Assembly: GCF_901538355.1 (NCBI RefSeq)
Contig: NZ_LR593887.1
Span: forward strand, 4,378,920-4,442,919
Direction: 5' to 3'
Source of the DNA: Tuwongella immobilis
GTDB lineage: Bacteria > Planctomycetota > Planctomycetia > Gemmatales > Gemmataceae
DNA length: 64,000 nucleotides
The notes beneath the pieces were generated by a model. It did no database searches. It had not been told where the DNA came from and was given only the letters and a program-made list of their open reading frames with translations. The translations under genes were made by a program, and so were the position numbers. The first letter of the stretch is position 1; each line of letters starts with the position of its first letter. Positions 1 to 8,972 of the stretch are shown here, one piece after another.

Positions 1-332
1 AGATCAGTTGGAACGACTTTGCGAAAGTCGAAATTCGCGTCGGCACCATTCAAGAAGTCGCACCCTTTCCCAACGCTCGCAAGCCCGCCTATCAACTCCT
101 CATCGACTTTGGCCCCGAAATTGGACTGCGACGTTCCAGCGCCCAAATCACCGATCGTTACACACCCGTTACACTCATCGGTCGCCAAATTCTGGCAGTG
201 GTCAACTTCCCAGTGAAACAAATTGCCAACTTTTTCTCGGAAGTGCTCGTACTCGGTCTGCATGACAACGATGGGGCGGTTGTCCTGGTCGGTCCCGATC
301 AGCCGATCCCGAATGGTGTGAAATTAGCCTAG
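1..332 (+). CDS. csaA: CsaA-like tRNA-binding domain protein (5' end cut by window)
   Basis: The window opens inside this gene, reading in frame from base 3, so a few N-terminal residues are missing. The visible 109 residues form a single EMAP-II-like OB fold: the core KVEIRVGTI strand is followed by NARKPAYQLLIDFG, the RRSSAQIT segment, IGRQILAVVNFP and a C-terminal VLVGPDQPIPNG turn, all standard landmarks of the CsaA family, whose members are about 110 residues. CsaA is a dimeric tRNA-binding, chaperone-like protein of the cytoplasm. The chain is complete at the C terminus (TAG). No partner gene is visible because the window edge cuts the context. The alternative would be the tRNA-binding domain of a larger synthetase, but the stop directly after the OB fold favours a free-standing CsaA. 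Confidence 0.85.
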   Translation, partial: ISWNDFAKVEIRVGTIQEVAPFPNARKPAYQLLIDFGPEIGLRRSSAQITDRYTPVTLIGRQILAVVNFPVKQIANFFSEVLVLGLHDNDGAVVLVGPDQPIPNGVKLA

Positions 333-684
333 AATCAGAAGATTTCATAGCGAACATTCTCGACATTTTGAGATTTCGATCCACTGAAAATCTCCAGTGA
401 AATGGATACTCCAACGTTCCTAAAGGCAGCCATTCCGTTTAGTGAAACGCTTTCCATGGATTGACGAAAGTCGATTCATAAATCTGAAAAAAATCTCATT
501 TTTCTCCCCCAATTGCCTTTACATCCCGGTAGATGGGAGGCTATCTTTAGCCATGAAGAAGTGATGAAGTGGGAACTCTCCATTCCTCTACTCGCAAGCA
601 TCCTTCTTGCCATATTCTCTTTTACTCATCGCCGTAACCGTTGATCGGATAGGCTCCCGATCAACTCAGGTAAGGGATCTATTC
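333..684. other. intergenic region, probable leader of the DUF1559 gene
   Basis: No convincing gene is seen on either strand. The stretch is AT-richer than its surroundings, including an A/T-rich run around 484-505. A weak promoter-like pair, TTTACA (518-523) and TATCTT (542-547, 18-nt spacing), lies about 140 bases before the DUF1559 start. A short hairpin CACTG/CAGTG occurs near 382-399. None of these is strong. Confidence 0.4.
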
Positions 685-1608
685 ATGCAGATCACCTCGC
701 TGCGTCGCCGCGCGTTCACGCTCATTGAACTGCTGGTCGTGATCGCAATTATTGCGATTTTGATCGGTCTGCTGCTCCCCGCCGTGCAAAAAGTACGCGA
801 AGCAGCCGCCCGAATGACCTGCCAAAATAACATCAAGCAGCTCGCCATCGCCTCGCACAGCTTCGAAAGCGCCATCGGCACGCTGCCCGAAGGCATGCTC
901 CGCGACGGCTGGGGCCCAATCGCCCAATTGCTGCCGTACATCGAACAAGAAAACCTGTTCCGCCAATTGGTGATTACGCCCAACGCGACCACCAGCTCTC
1001 AGCTGTATTTCTTCAACGGCACCAACCAGACCGCGATGCGGAACTCGATTAAAACGCTCATCTGCCCCTCGACGTTCCCTGGCAGCTCTGCGGAACGTGG
1101 CAATATTGGGATTTACTACGGAACTGCAGGTGTGGATTGGACTCCCGCGAATACGACGTGGGCGAATACGCACCTCGCATTCTCAGGTTCATTTGCTCAA
1201 CAAATGGGCAAAACCAACTACCTGGGTGTCGCCGGTGACTGGCGATATGGCGATGGCTACCGTGGCGTGTTCTACTTCAACCAAAAGCTGATGGTGAACC
1301 AAATCACCGATGGTAGCAGCAACACGATGATGTTCGGTGAAGTTGCTGGCGGTAAGTTCGGTGCGACCACTTCGCCGAACTATTATGCATACAGTTGGGG
1401 TACTAACTCGCTGTTCACAGCCTTTGGTGTGTCGAACGCCATGGATGATTTCGCTGGCGCGGAATTCGCCAGCCGTCACACGCAATTGATTAACTTTGCC
1501 TACGCCGATGGCTCTGTCCGTCCGCTTCGCAACCCGACGAGTGTTGCGTTCCCGCTGCTTGCCGCCATGGCAGGCAAGAGCGACGGCCAGGTCATCAACT
1601 TCGAGTAA
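685..1608 (+). CDS. DUF1559 family protein with type IV pilin-like N terminus
   Basis: This 307-residue protein belongs to the DUF1559 (SBP_bac_10-like) family that is greatly expanded in Planctomycetota. Residues 7-40 are a prepilin-type signal: three arginines, then [10 protein letters not shown] with Glu at position 5 of the expected mature chain, then a long hydrophobic helix ending [15 protein letters not shown]. Prepilin peptidase would cut before Phe11; the residue at -1 is Ala rather than the usual Gly. The C terminus carries the H-x9-DG signature (His265, Asp275-Gly276). The ATG at 685 was chosen because the open frame extends upstream to 607 without a ribosome site, while 685 begins right at the basic signal. 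It is probably exported to the cell surface. The function of the family is unknown. A small lipoprotein gene follows, an arrangement repeated at 8973-10457. Confidence 0.93.
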   Translation: MQITSLRRRAFTLIELLVVIAIIAILIGLLLPAVQKVREAAARMTCQNNIKQLAIASHSFESAIGTLPEGMLRDGWGPIAQLLPYIEQENLFRQLVITPNATTSSQLYFFNGTNQTAMRNSIKTLICPSTFPGSSAERGNIGIYYGTAGVDWTPANTTWANTHLAFSGSFAQQMGKTNYLGVAGDWRYGDGYRGVFYFNQKLMVNQITDGSSNTMMFGEVAGGKFGATTSPNYYAYSWGTNSLFTAFGVSNAMDDFAGAEFASRHTQLINFAYADGSVRPLRNPTSVAFPLLAAMAGKSDGQVINFE

Positions 1609-1672
1609 TGCCTCCAAGCCTGGCTCCATGCATATGGATGATCCAGCCTGCGAATTCGGGTTCGATTTCTCG

Positions 1673-1700
1673 TGCGGAACGTGGAAGACCGCGTTCCGCA
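1673..1700 (+). promoter_or_regulatory. intercistronic hairpin between DUF1559 and lipoprotein genes
   Basis: TGCGGAACG (1673-1681) and CGTTCCGCA (1692-1700) are perfect inverted repeats with a 10-base loop. There is no T-run after it, so it is more likely an mRNA-processing or stability hairpin, or a weak attenuator, than a full terminator. It lies 18 bases before the GGGAGAG ribosome site of the next gene. Confidence 0.45.
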
Positions 1701-1730
1701 TTCGCTTGATCTTCATCGGGAGAGTTTTCG

Positions 1731-1916
1731 GTGACAACTTGGATTCGTCGATTGATGGTGGCGATGGTGTTCGCCAGTGTGATGCTCACCGGGTGCGGTG
1801 GTTCGGATGTGGACGAGAAGCAACCGAAACTCGCTGGCCCGCCTGATCCGCGGATCAAAGGGCCGGCTGCGATTGGTGGCACCAAGGGTGGCACCGGTGA
1901 AGCGACCCTGCCCTGA
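1731..1916 (+). CDS. small predicted lipoprotein following a DUF1559 gene
   Basis: This 61-residue protein starts with GTG at 1731, set by a GGGAGAG ribosome site at 1718-1724. Residues 1-22 are a lipoprotein signal: WIRR, a hydrophobic stretch, and the lipobox LTGC with the acylated Cys at residue 22. The mature chain is only about 40 residues, low in complexity and rich in Gly, Pro, Lys and Thr (for example PPDPRIKGP and GGTKGGTGE), with no catalytic motif. Short lipoproteins of this type commonly sit beside DUF1559 genes in planctomycetes and may be anchors or accessories for the surface pseudopilin, but the role is inferred from position only. A very strong terminator follows within 60 bases, closing the unit. 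Confidence 0.75.
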   Translation: MTTWIRRLMVAMVFASVMLTGCGGSDVDEKQPKLAGPPDPRIKGPAAIGGTKGGTGEATLP

Positions 1917-1973
1917 TTCATCCCTCACGGAACGGAATCGTCCGCACCGATTTCGCACATGAGGCTCTCAGTT

Positions 1974-2015
1974 CCGCCCTTCGAAATGACCCACTTCATT
2001 TCGAAGGGCGGTTTT
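1974..2015 (+). terminator. intrinsic terminator after the DUF1559/lipoprotein unit
   Basis: A perfect 16-bp stem (1974-1989 with 1996-2011) with a 6-base loop is followed by TTTT. The stem contains TTCGAA and is one of the longest perfect inverted repeats in the window. It separates the plus-strand unit from the converging minus-strand gene ending at 2030. Confidence 0.85.
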
Positions 2016-2029
2016 CGCATCTCAGAAGA

Positions 2030-4237
2030 CTACTTCCCCAATTCCGGGCTGTTCGCCAAAATCGTCACTGGCTGTTCCGCAAGCACGCGGTTGCCGTTCT
2101 CCTGGATTTCCGCGACCACCACCACCGGCAGCACGGGCTTACTCGACGCATTCGCTAGCAGTTGCACGCGCAATTGCCCCGATTCGTCGCCTGCCGGAAT
2201 CGTGATCGGATCCGCGACAATGCCGGGCACCTCTCGCGGCACCTGCAACCGCACCGTCACCGGCCCCACCAGATCGGAAGCTCGACGCACGCGGATCGGC
2301 AGCGAAATTGTCTCCCCCGCTCGCCCGGTCACCACCGATTGACCAACGTCGACACTCAGCCGATTCGGCTGCACAATCACGATCACTTGTTCGTTGGGCT
2401 GCACCGAAGTGAACGAAACCACGTGCTCACTGCCATCCCAATCTCGGATTGTCGCAATCCCCACAATGCACGATCGACTGGTGCGCCCCATTTCCATCCA
2501 CGGTGGCAGCATCACGCCATAGTCGAATCGCGTCGCACCGGCGGGCACGATCATCGGCTCGCCGGTCACCCCCTGCAAATGGCGGGCTTGTTTCTCCGCC
2601 AACTGCACCGTGATCGGGCCATCGTACCCCGTTCGCTCCAATCGGTAGGAACGACGCACCAACTGTCCGCGCGGTGCCAGCCGCGAATCGAACTCCCCGA
2701 CAATGCGAAAGGGCGTTGGCATCGCAATCGCCAAACGAATATCTTGCGGTGGGCTGACTTCGCCGGGCAACGGCTCGACCTGGGCAATGCGTTCGATCGG
2801 TCGCCGCAGACTGGTGATCGGGCTGATCGGCTGCCAAGCGGTGGCGACGACGCGCACGCGATGCGATTGAATGCGAATGCGCTCGGCGACCGTCAGACGG
2901 ATTTCGCCGCGATCGCCGGTGATGTCCGCAACCCCTGCCGCCACAACGCCTTCCGGCAAGCCGTCGATGCGCACGCGAATCGGCCCGCTCATCCCGGCGA
3001 TGCGTTCGATCCGCACTGGAATCGTGACCGTTCCGCCTCGTGGAAGCGTGACGATACTGCTGGGCAACCAGACGCGATAATCTGGCACGACACGCTCAGC
3101 GATGAACCGATAGCGAAATGCCGATCCGCCGCGAATGCGAAACCGATCGCGCACCTCCACCGCCCACATCTCCGGTCGAGTCGATGGCAGGATTGCCGAG
3201 ACAACGCCATTACGGTCGGGTGGCGTGTCGATGGTCTTCAGAATTTGCCCCTGTGCATCGCGGATGGTCACCACCGGCAGCAACGCCGAGTGCAACCCCG
3301 CCAGCGACACCCCAACCCGCCATTGCTCTGCAGCCGTCACCGCAACGGAATGTGTCCCAATCAGTCCCGGTGTCGCAAGTGCATGCGTGGCATGTAGTTG
3401 CGATCGGTCCGCGGGCTTCTCAGACGAGTGCGCATTGACGGTAACAGTCAACCGATAGACATACTGTGGCCCACCTTGATTCTTCACGTCCCGAATGCGG
3501 ATCCGCACGGTTTCGGCACACTCGGCCTGATATTCGAGAATCGGCGGCCCATTTCCCGGGCTGACTGCCTCCACGGGAGGGCGATCATCGGAATGTAGCA
3601 AATCGACGAGCGGCACCACCGGCGAACCGAACGCGGCGGAATCGGCCTGCACCCGAAGTCGATCGCCTGCCCGCAGCGCGACATCATACCAATCGACGTC
3701 TTCCCGTGGGAAAATTCGACCATTAACGGTCACGGGAGGCCGAATCAGCACCGGGATTGGCTCGCCCGCTTGTTCGGATTCGATGATTTCTGGGAGGTCG
3801 CCGACGATGAATGCGGGGGTCTGCGATCCGCCTTGCGACGTCCAGAGTCGGGCACGTCTCGCACCCAATGGGGCATCGGCGGCAATCGTCACCGTCGCTT
3901 CGTTGGTCAGCGGGTAGTCTTCTTTTTGTTGCGATTCCGGCAGCGGAAGGAGTGGCCCCTCGAACCAAACCGCTTTGACCCGTGTGAGTTGCGGCGAACT
4001 GGTGATGCCCGGGCCAAGCATCTCCCAATCGCAGCGTTCTCGCAGATACAGCCCGCTTACGGTCACGGGCACCTGCGTGCCACGCTGACCACCAGCCGGA
4101 AACAGTACCATCGCCTCCGGTGGATCGGCCCGCAAATGGGGGAGCATTCCAGGCCCAATCATTCCACCCAACGGAATTCCGGACATTCCCAACCAAGTGG
4201 CCAGGAAGATCGTGCGGCGGCGACGGTTGATCGACAT
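2030..4237 (-). CDS. large exported protein with IPT-like and pre-peptidase C-terminal (PPC) domains
   Basis: The protein has 735 residues when started at 4237 (MSINRRRR), where the basic n-region of an export signal begins; an upstream in-frame start at 4270 is possible. After the signal (to about residue 40) comes an IPT/TIG-like strand region with LFPAGGQRGTQVPVTV. Next is a PPC-type beta-sandwich around VNGRIFPREDVDWYDVAL and RLRVQADS, then several immunoglobulin-like sandwich modules to the C terminus. No protease triad or other catalytic signature is visible, so it is probably a structural or binding protein of the envelope. It is the last gene of a minus-strand run (DUF1553, DUF1501, TspO, this gene), 42 bases after the TspO stop. 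Such PPC proteins often accompany DUF1501/DUF1553 genes in planctomycetes. Confidence 0.75.
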   Translation of the reverse strand: MSINRRRRTIFLATWLGMSGIPLGGMIGPGMLPHLRADPPEAMVLFPAGGQRGTQVPVTVSGLYLRERCDWEMLGPGITSSPQLTRVKAVWFEGPLLPLPESQQKEDYPLTNEATVTIAADAPLGARRARLWTSQGGSQTPAFIVGDLPEIIESEQAGEPIPVLIRPPVTVNGRIFPREDVDWYDVALRAGDRLRVQADSAAFGSPVVPLVDLLHSDDRPPVEAVSPGNGPPILEYQAECAETVRIRIRDVKNQGGPQYVYRLTVTVNAHSSEKPADRSQLHATHALATPGLIGTHSVAVTAAEQWRVGVSLAGLHSALLPVVTIRDAQGQILKTIDTPPDRNGVVSAILPSTRPEMWAVEVRDRFRIRGGSAFRYRFIAERVVPDYRVWLPSSIVTLPRGGTVTIPVRIERIAGMSGPIRVRIDGLPEGVVAAGVADITGDRGEIRLTVAERIRIQSHRVRVVATAWQPISPITSLRRPIERIAQVEPLPGEVSPPQDIRLAIAMPTPFRIVGEFDSRLAPRGQLVRRSYRLERTGYDGPITVQLAEKQARHLQGVTGEPMIVPAGATRFDYGVMLPPWMEMGRTSRSCIVGIATIRDWDGSEHVVSFTSVQPNEQVIVIVQPNRLSVDVGQSVVTGRAGETISLPIRVRRASDLVGPVTVRLQVPREVPGIVADPITIPAGDESGQLRVQLLANASSKPVLPVVVVAEIQENGNRVLAEQPVTILANSPELGK

Positions 4238-4279
4238 GAGCAGTCTCCGATCCCGTTGCCACCCGGCCATCGTGATCGA

Positions 4280-4759
4280 TCACGAGAGTGGCAGCAGCGT
4301 ATTGGCGTCCCAAATCCAAGCGTTCAATGCGGTTGCGTAGCTGACCCAGAGCAGATACGGCACAATCAACAGCGCAGCGCGTGGGCGAATTTCGGCAAAG
4401 CAAATCAGCATCGCCACAATTGCGCCCCACAGCGCGACAATATCCACCAGCGCCCAACCAATCAGGTGATAAGCGAAGAACAACCACGACCAAAGGCCAT
4501 TGAGAATGAGTTGGCCGAAGAAGATTCCCAAGGCAACTCGAACATCTCGAACACGCCGCCGTTCCCAAATCAGCCACGCCGCCGTGCCCATCAGAATGTA
4601 CAACGTCGTCCAGGCGATGGGGAACATCCAATTCGGCGGGGTCCACGATGGTTTTTCCAGATCGGCGTACCATTGGCCGGGATTCGTTCCCGCGGCCCCC
4701 ACCCCGCCCACTGCCAAGCACAGCCCGACAAACCCAACCAAGACAAGCCAACGATTCAC
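4280..4759 (-). CDS. tspO: TspO/MBR family tryptophan-rich sensory protein
   Basis: This 159-residue, five-helix membrane protein starts with GTG (4757-4759). It is Trp-rich and shows family hallmarks: KPSWTPPNWMFPIAWT in the first loop and helix 2, GLWSWLFF in helix 3, and YLLWVSYATALN in helix 5. TspO proteins bind tetrapyrroles and cholesterol-like ligands and modulate porphyrin efflux or stress responses in bacterial membranes. The gene starts 15 bases after the DUF1501 gene ends, suggesting co-transcription. That is an unexpected neighbour for a DUF1501 protein and the link is unexplained. Length is normal and no key residue is missing. Confidence 0.9.
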   Translation of the reverse strand: MNRWLVLVGFVGLCLAVGGVGAAGTNPGQWYADLEKPSWTPPNWMFPIAWTTLYILMGTAAWLIWERRRVRDVRVALGIFFGQLILNGLWSWLFFAYHLIGWALVDIVALWGAIVAMLICFAEIRPRAALLIVPYLLWVSYATALNAWIWDANTLLPLS

Positions 4760-4774
4760 GCGATCCCCTTGCGG

Positions 4775-6136
4775 CTAAAGCAGTTGCCGAATTGGCCGTC
4801 CGTTGTTGACAACGGAAACGGGTCGGCCATCCGGTGTGATGAATTCTTCCCGCGGATTCAAGCCAAGGCAAGAGACAATTGTCGCCATGAGATCTTCTGG
4901 CCCAATGGGATCGGTGATGGGCCGCTCGGCACGCGCATCGCTTGCTCCGACGATGGTGCCGCCTGCCAACCCGCCGCCACCCACCAGAACCGTGAACGAC
5001 GGTCCCCAGTGGTCGCGTCCGGCGTTTTTGTTGATTCGCGGCGTGCGACCGAATTCGCCAGTCACCACCACCAATGTCTTGCGGAGCATCCCCCGATCGG
5101 CCAAGTCCCGAAACAGCGCGGCCAATGCGGTATTCAACTGCGGCAACAGCGTCTCTTGCAACACGCGGAAATTGTTATCATGCGTGTCCCAATTACTGTG
5201 GTCAATCGTGACACAGCGAACCCCCGCCTCCACCAGCCGCCGCGCCATCAAGCACGATTGCCCCAAGGAATGCCGCCCATATTCATCGCGCAATTTCGCG
5301 GGTTCCGCGTGAATATCAAACGCTTGCTTGGCCGCAGGCGAGGTCATCAACTCGAATGCCTTCTGCCGAAACACGCCGACCGACTGCGCATGACGATTCG
5401 CCGCCATCTCCGCCGATTTCTGAAAACGATCCACCTGCGTGAGCAATTCACGACGCGCCTGCAGCCGATCTGCCGGCAGTGTCAGCGGTGGCAGCACATC
5501 GCGCACTGCGAAATTGGGCGAATTCGGGTCCGCATCGATGCCAAACGGAGCCGCCGTCGCCCCGAGATAGGCCGCCCCCGTACTCGGATGAATCTGCGGC
5601 AGGCAGACATACGGCGGCACCGACCCACGCGGCCCTTGCAGCTTGGAAAGGATCGATCCAATCGATGGTCGCTGATTGTTCGGAGTCAAATTCGCATTGA
5701 ACCCCGGCTGCGGCAGATACCCCGTGAACATGTAATGATCCGCTGGCCCATGATCCGAATTCGCATGCCGAAACGAGCGGATCAGCGAAAAATGCCGGGA
5801 CTGCGCGGCCAACGCGGGGAGTTGATCGACGATTTGCATGCCGGGCGTGGCCGTTGCCATCGGTTTGAATGGGCCAGCGAATTCGGATGGGGCGTTCGGC
5901 TTCAGATCGAACGTATCAATCGTCGAAAGTCCACCATGCAGAAACAGATAGATCAACGAGACATCGCCGCCGGGCTGCCCGCTTCCACCCGATGACGCTG
6001 ACACTGCGGCACTCGCACTCACTTCCGCGGCCAGCAGCCGATCCATCGACCAGCCCGCGCCGAACAATCCGAAGCTGCCCATTCGCAGCCAATCGCGGCG
6101 GGTCTGTCCCGCACAGTTGGTCCGGGGTGCGGCCAT
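4775..6136 (-). CDS. DUF1501 domain exported protein
   Basis: This 453-residue protein has a twin-arginine-like signal near residues 13-35 (TRRDWLRMGSFGLFGAG) and the DUF1501 body. Recognisable family segments are LFLHGGLSTIDTFDLKP near the start, FSLIRSFRHANSDHGPADHYMFTG, TIDHSNWDTHDNNF, and TGEFGRTPRINKNAGRDHW. The fold is related to sulfatases and alkaline phosphatases. The members' substrate is unknown. In planctomycetes these genes almost always pair with a DUF1549/DUF1553 gene, as here (30-base gap), and the pair is thought to act at the cell surface or periplasm. Length and motifs are complete. Confidence 0.93.
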   Translation of the reverse strand: MAAPRTNCAGQTRRDWLRMGSFGLFGAGWSMDRLLAAEVSASAAVSASSGGSGQPGGDVSLIYLFLHGGLSTIDTFDLKPNAPSEFAGPFKPMATATPGMQIVDQLPALAAQSRHFSLIRSFRHANSDHGPADHYMFTGYLPQPGFNANLTPNNQRPSIGSILSKLQGPRGSVPPYVCLPQIHPSTGAAYLGATAAPFGIDADPNSPNFAVRDVLPPLTLPADRLQARRELLTQVDRFQKSAEMAANRHAQSVGVFRQKAFELMTSPAAKQAFDIHAEPAKLRDEYGRHSLGQSCLMARRLVEAGVRCVTIDHSNWDTHDNNFRVLQETLLPQLNTALAALFRDLADRGMLRKTLVVVTGEFGRTPRINKNAGRDHWGPSFTVLVGGGGLAGGTIVGASDARAERPITDPIGPEDLMATIVSCLGLNPREEFITPDGRPVSVVNNGRPIRQLL

Positions 6137-6166
6137 GGCGATTCCCTCTTGGTGACGATGAGCGGA

Positions 6167-8668
6167 TCAATGATTCAGCACAAATTCCAACGTATTGACC
6201 AATCCCCAGGCAATATCTTCGGCGGCCTGTTGTCGGGATGATTTGCCGGAAGTCGTTCCGGTGGTTGTACTTGCGCGACGCAGATGCCCCACGATCGCCG
6301 CCCGTTCCGTCTCCGTCGGCAGTCGCGCCAGAAATTGCAGCATCAGCGCATCGGCCAAGGCCGCATCCTCCGAATGCTGGCGGACCAACCGCGACACGCT
6401 CCCCTGCGGATGGGACAAACGCTCTTGCAATCGTGGCGAGTTGAGCAGATGCAGCACTTGCGCCACGGTCGGTTCCGTGACACGCTCACACGTACAGACA
6501 CCCGTGCGAGTTGGCCGACCGAACAACTTCAGGAAGTCCGAGGCGACTTTGCTGTCCCAGACCTGCACGGCTCGCGTACCGGCAGGCATTCCCGGATATC
6601 GCTCCTCCACCTCCAACACCCGCGAGAGCGTATCCGCAAGGACTTCCGCTTCCAGACGTTTCAGCAACGCCCGCGAATAGTTTTGCTCATCTCGCGCATT
6701 GGAATCGGTCGGCTCGGTCCCCGTTTGGTAGGTCCGCGATTGCACAATCACCCGCACCATCGCCCGAAGATCGAACTTCGAGTCGATCAGGTAGCGTTCC
6801 AACGCCGCGAGTAGTTCCGGATTCGTCGGCGGATTCGTCGCCCGGTGGTCGTCCACAGGTTCCACCAGACCGCGACCCAACAGATGCGCCCAGACTCGAT
6901 TCGCCCAGTTGCGTGCGAAGTACGGATTCGTCGGCGATGTGACCCAATCCGCCAAGATCGGTCGAGGATCGGTCATGGCTGGCACCGGATTCGGCGTCCC
7001 ACCCAGCGCGGTGGGATCGATCGCAGCCCCGGTGCGCGGATGCTTCGCCGTCGCCGCCCCCTGCACCAACACCGCCTCGACATCGCCCAGATTCGCCGTC
7101 GTCACCGGAGCAAAGAACGCCGCCAGCCCGTGGTAGTCGTCTTGCCCCCAGCGATCGAACGGATGATGATGACACTCCGCACACCCAACCCGCATGCCCA
7201 GCAGCACTTGCATCAACGACGACGCCCGCTCGCCCGGTTTGGTAACCACCTTGTAGAAGTGCGTCGGCCCCGGCTCGCCCAATGGCCCTTCGGCCGTCAG
7301 AATCGCCCGCGCGAGCGCATCCAGCGGCAGATTCTGCCGAACGGAATCCCGAATCCAGCGATGATACGCATAGGCTCGAGCATGCCCCAATGCCGCGCGA
7401 TCGACCCGCAGCAGATCGGCCAACCGCATCGCCCAAAGATCCGCGAATTCCGGTCGATTCAACAGCGATTCGATTTTGCGATTCCGTTTCTGGGGCGATG
7501 GATCCGCGAGAAATTGCCGCACTTCATCCGGCGTTGGCGGCAGCCCGATCAAATCCAACGACAACCGCCGCAAGAATGTTGCATCATCCACCGGTCCCGA
7601 TGGCGCAAGATTCAGCCGTCGCAAGCGCGCATCCACTAGCGGATCGATGAAATTGACCGCCGGTCGAAACGCCGATTCGGGAACCGCCCCCGGTCGAGGG
7701 ACAATCACCCGAATCCAAGCGACTTCGTTCAGGAACGCGGCCATCATCACCGCATCTCCAGGCACCGCTTGGGTTTGGATCGTCCCATCGGCAGAGACCA
7801 CCGCGACGGCATCATTGTTGGATTGAAAGCGGGCCTGATGGGTGACATCGATTTTCCGCCCCGTGGAATCGGTCGCCATCACCCGCAGCGCTTGCCGGGC
7901 GTGGAACCGCATCACCCGTTCGCCTGGCTCAAGTGTCAGCGTTCGCAGGGTTGGGGCATCGGCACTTCCGAACGGTGTGCCCGCCGCGATCCAATCGCGC
8001 AAGGTGCGATAGGATTCGCTATCCGCCGGGATGCGTGCCCCGCCGCCATGCGGAACTTGGCCGCTCGCCTTGGTGAGCAACAAACTGCGTTCGGGCGCAC
8101 TGGGGAGCAGTCGCCGGCCACGCGATTCCTTCAGCAGCGCGGCATAATCGGCGGCGGGGTCGAAGCCGAACACCGACAATTTGAAGCCATTCTGCCCTTC
8201 GGCTTTGCCATGACATCCGGCCCCGGCACAGCCATGCCGACCGAAAATCGGAAGAATATCATTTCCGAAATGGAACTGCCGTTCCTGCTTGGAGTGACGC
8301 ACGGTCACGGGTACCCGAACCGTGGCCCGCACCCGCGATTGCGAAGCGGAATATTCGCGCTCGGCAATCACCGCCGTTTCGCCATCCGAAACCGCGAGAA
8401 TCACGCCACTGGCATCCACTTGCGCAATCGTCGGATTCTCCGATCGGAATTGCAGGGTGAGTGTCGCATCCTCCAGGGCCGCATTCGGCGATTGGGCATT
8501 CACCAACAATCGCAACCGTGCCTGCGGACCGTCGAGCATGACCTGCGCTGGGTCGGCGACCAGGACTGGCACCGGCGTCGAATCGGGTCGTGGTGGATCG
8601 GCGGCGGTACCGATGGAACCAGCGAGCAGTGACGCAACGACAGATCCGAACCAGAAAAGCGAGCGCAT
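6167..8668 (-). CDS. DUF1549/DUF1553 protein with Big_2-like and cytochrome-like domains
   Basis: The protein has 833 residues from the ATG at 8668, chosen for the GGAGG ribosome site just upstream and the signal sequence that begins there (MRSLFWFG); an upstream in-frame codon at 8701 lacks this. In order: signal peptide, a bacterial Ig-like (Big_2) domain at about 30-125, a planctomycete cytochrome-like segment with Cys147, Cys152 and His153 (spacing CX4CH), a second Ig-like stretch, DUF1549 (about 340-550) containing a CAECHHHPFDRW heme-type motif, and DUF1553 (about 580-820). It is probably an exported, possibly heme-bearing surface protein. It is the first gene of the run leading into DUF1501, TspO and the PPC protein. 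Confidence 0.92.
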   Translation of the reverse strand: MRSLFWFGSVVASLLAGSIGTAADPPRPDSTPVPVLVADPAQVMLDGPQARLRLLVNAQSPNAALEDATLTLQFRSENPTIAQVDASGVILAVSDGETAVIAEREYSASQSRVRATVRVPVTVRHSKQERQFHFGNDILPIFGRHGCAGAGCHGKAEGQNGFKLSVFGFDPAADYAALLKESRGRRLLPSAPERSLLLTKASGQVPHGGGARIPADSESYRTLRDWIAAGTPFGSADAPTLRTLTLEPGERVMRFHARQALRVMATDSTGRKIDVTHQARFQSNNDAVAVVSADGTIQTQAVPGDAVMMAAFLNEVAWIRVIVPRPGAVPESAFRPAVNFIDPLVDARLRRLNLAPSGPVDDATFLRRLSLDLIGLPPTPDEVRQFLADPSPQKRNRKIESLLNRPEFADLWAMRLADLLRVDRAALGHARAYAYHRWIRDSVRQNLPLDALARAILTAEGPLGEPGPTHFYKVVTKPGERASSLMQVLLGMRVGCAECHHHPFDRWGQDDYHGLAAFFAPVTTANLGDVEAVLVQGAATAKHPRTGAAIDPTALGGTPNPVPAMTDPRPILADWVTSPTNPYFARNWANRVWAHLLGRGLVEPVDDHRATNPPTNPELLAALERYLIDSKFDLRAMVRVIVQSRTYQTGTEPTDSNARDEQNYSRALLKRLEAEVLADTLSRVLEVEERYPGMPAGTRAVQVWDSKVASDFLKLFGRPTRTGVCTCERVTEPTVAQVLHLLNSPRLQERLSHPQGSVSRLVRQHSEDAALADALMLQFLARLPTETERAAIVGHLRRASTTTGTTSGKSSRQQAAEDIAWGLVNTLEFVLNH

Positions 8669-8882
8669 CGGTGAGCCTCCGCAGCGGGTGGGAGCGACCA
8701 ATCATCAGCGGCAGGACGACGGCGGGAAACGAGCGACGGCGCACTCAGAATCACAAGCGACAGTTAATCCGTATCACACAGCGAAACGGCCCGCAACTGA
8801 TTTCTCAGAATTGAGGAAGAGAAATGCCAAGATCGGGAACTTCCGGCACGGTTCGACATCGCATCGATGCCATGCACGCCCT

Positions 8883-8935
8883 AAAAACGCCACTCCCCCG
8901 TGTCAGCACGCGAATGCGAGCGCGACACGGGGGAG
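8883..8935 (-). terminator. intrinsic terminator after the DUF1559 gene
   Basis: A perfect 12-bp stem (8893-8904 with 8924-8935) with a 19-base loop is followed on the minus strand by a five-T run (the A-run at 8883-8887). It lies 38 bases past the stop of the minus-strand DUF1559 gene. Confidence 0.85.
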
Positions 8936-8972
8936 GGATGCGTTCATCGATGCGTCGGTTGACGATGGCCGA

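Noticed and set aside
3770-5995. A very long plus-strand open frame (about 740 codons) opposite the DUF1501/TspO/PPC genes
   Set aside because: It is the complement of clearly conserved minus-strand genes, has Arg/His/Gln-rich nonsense composition and no recognisable domain.
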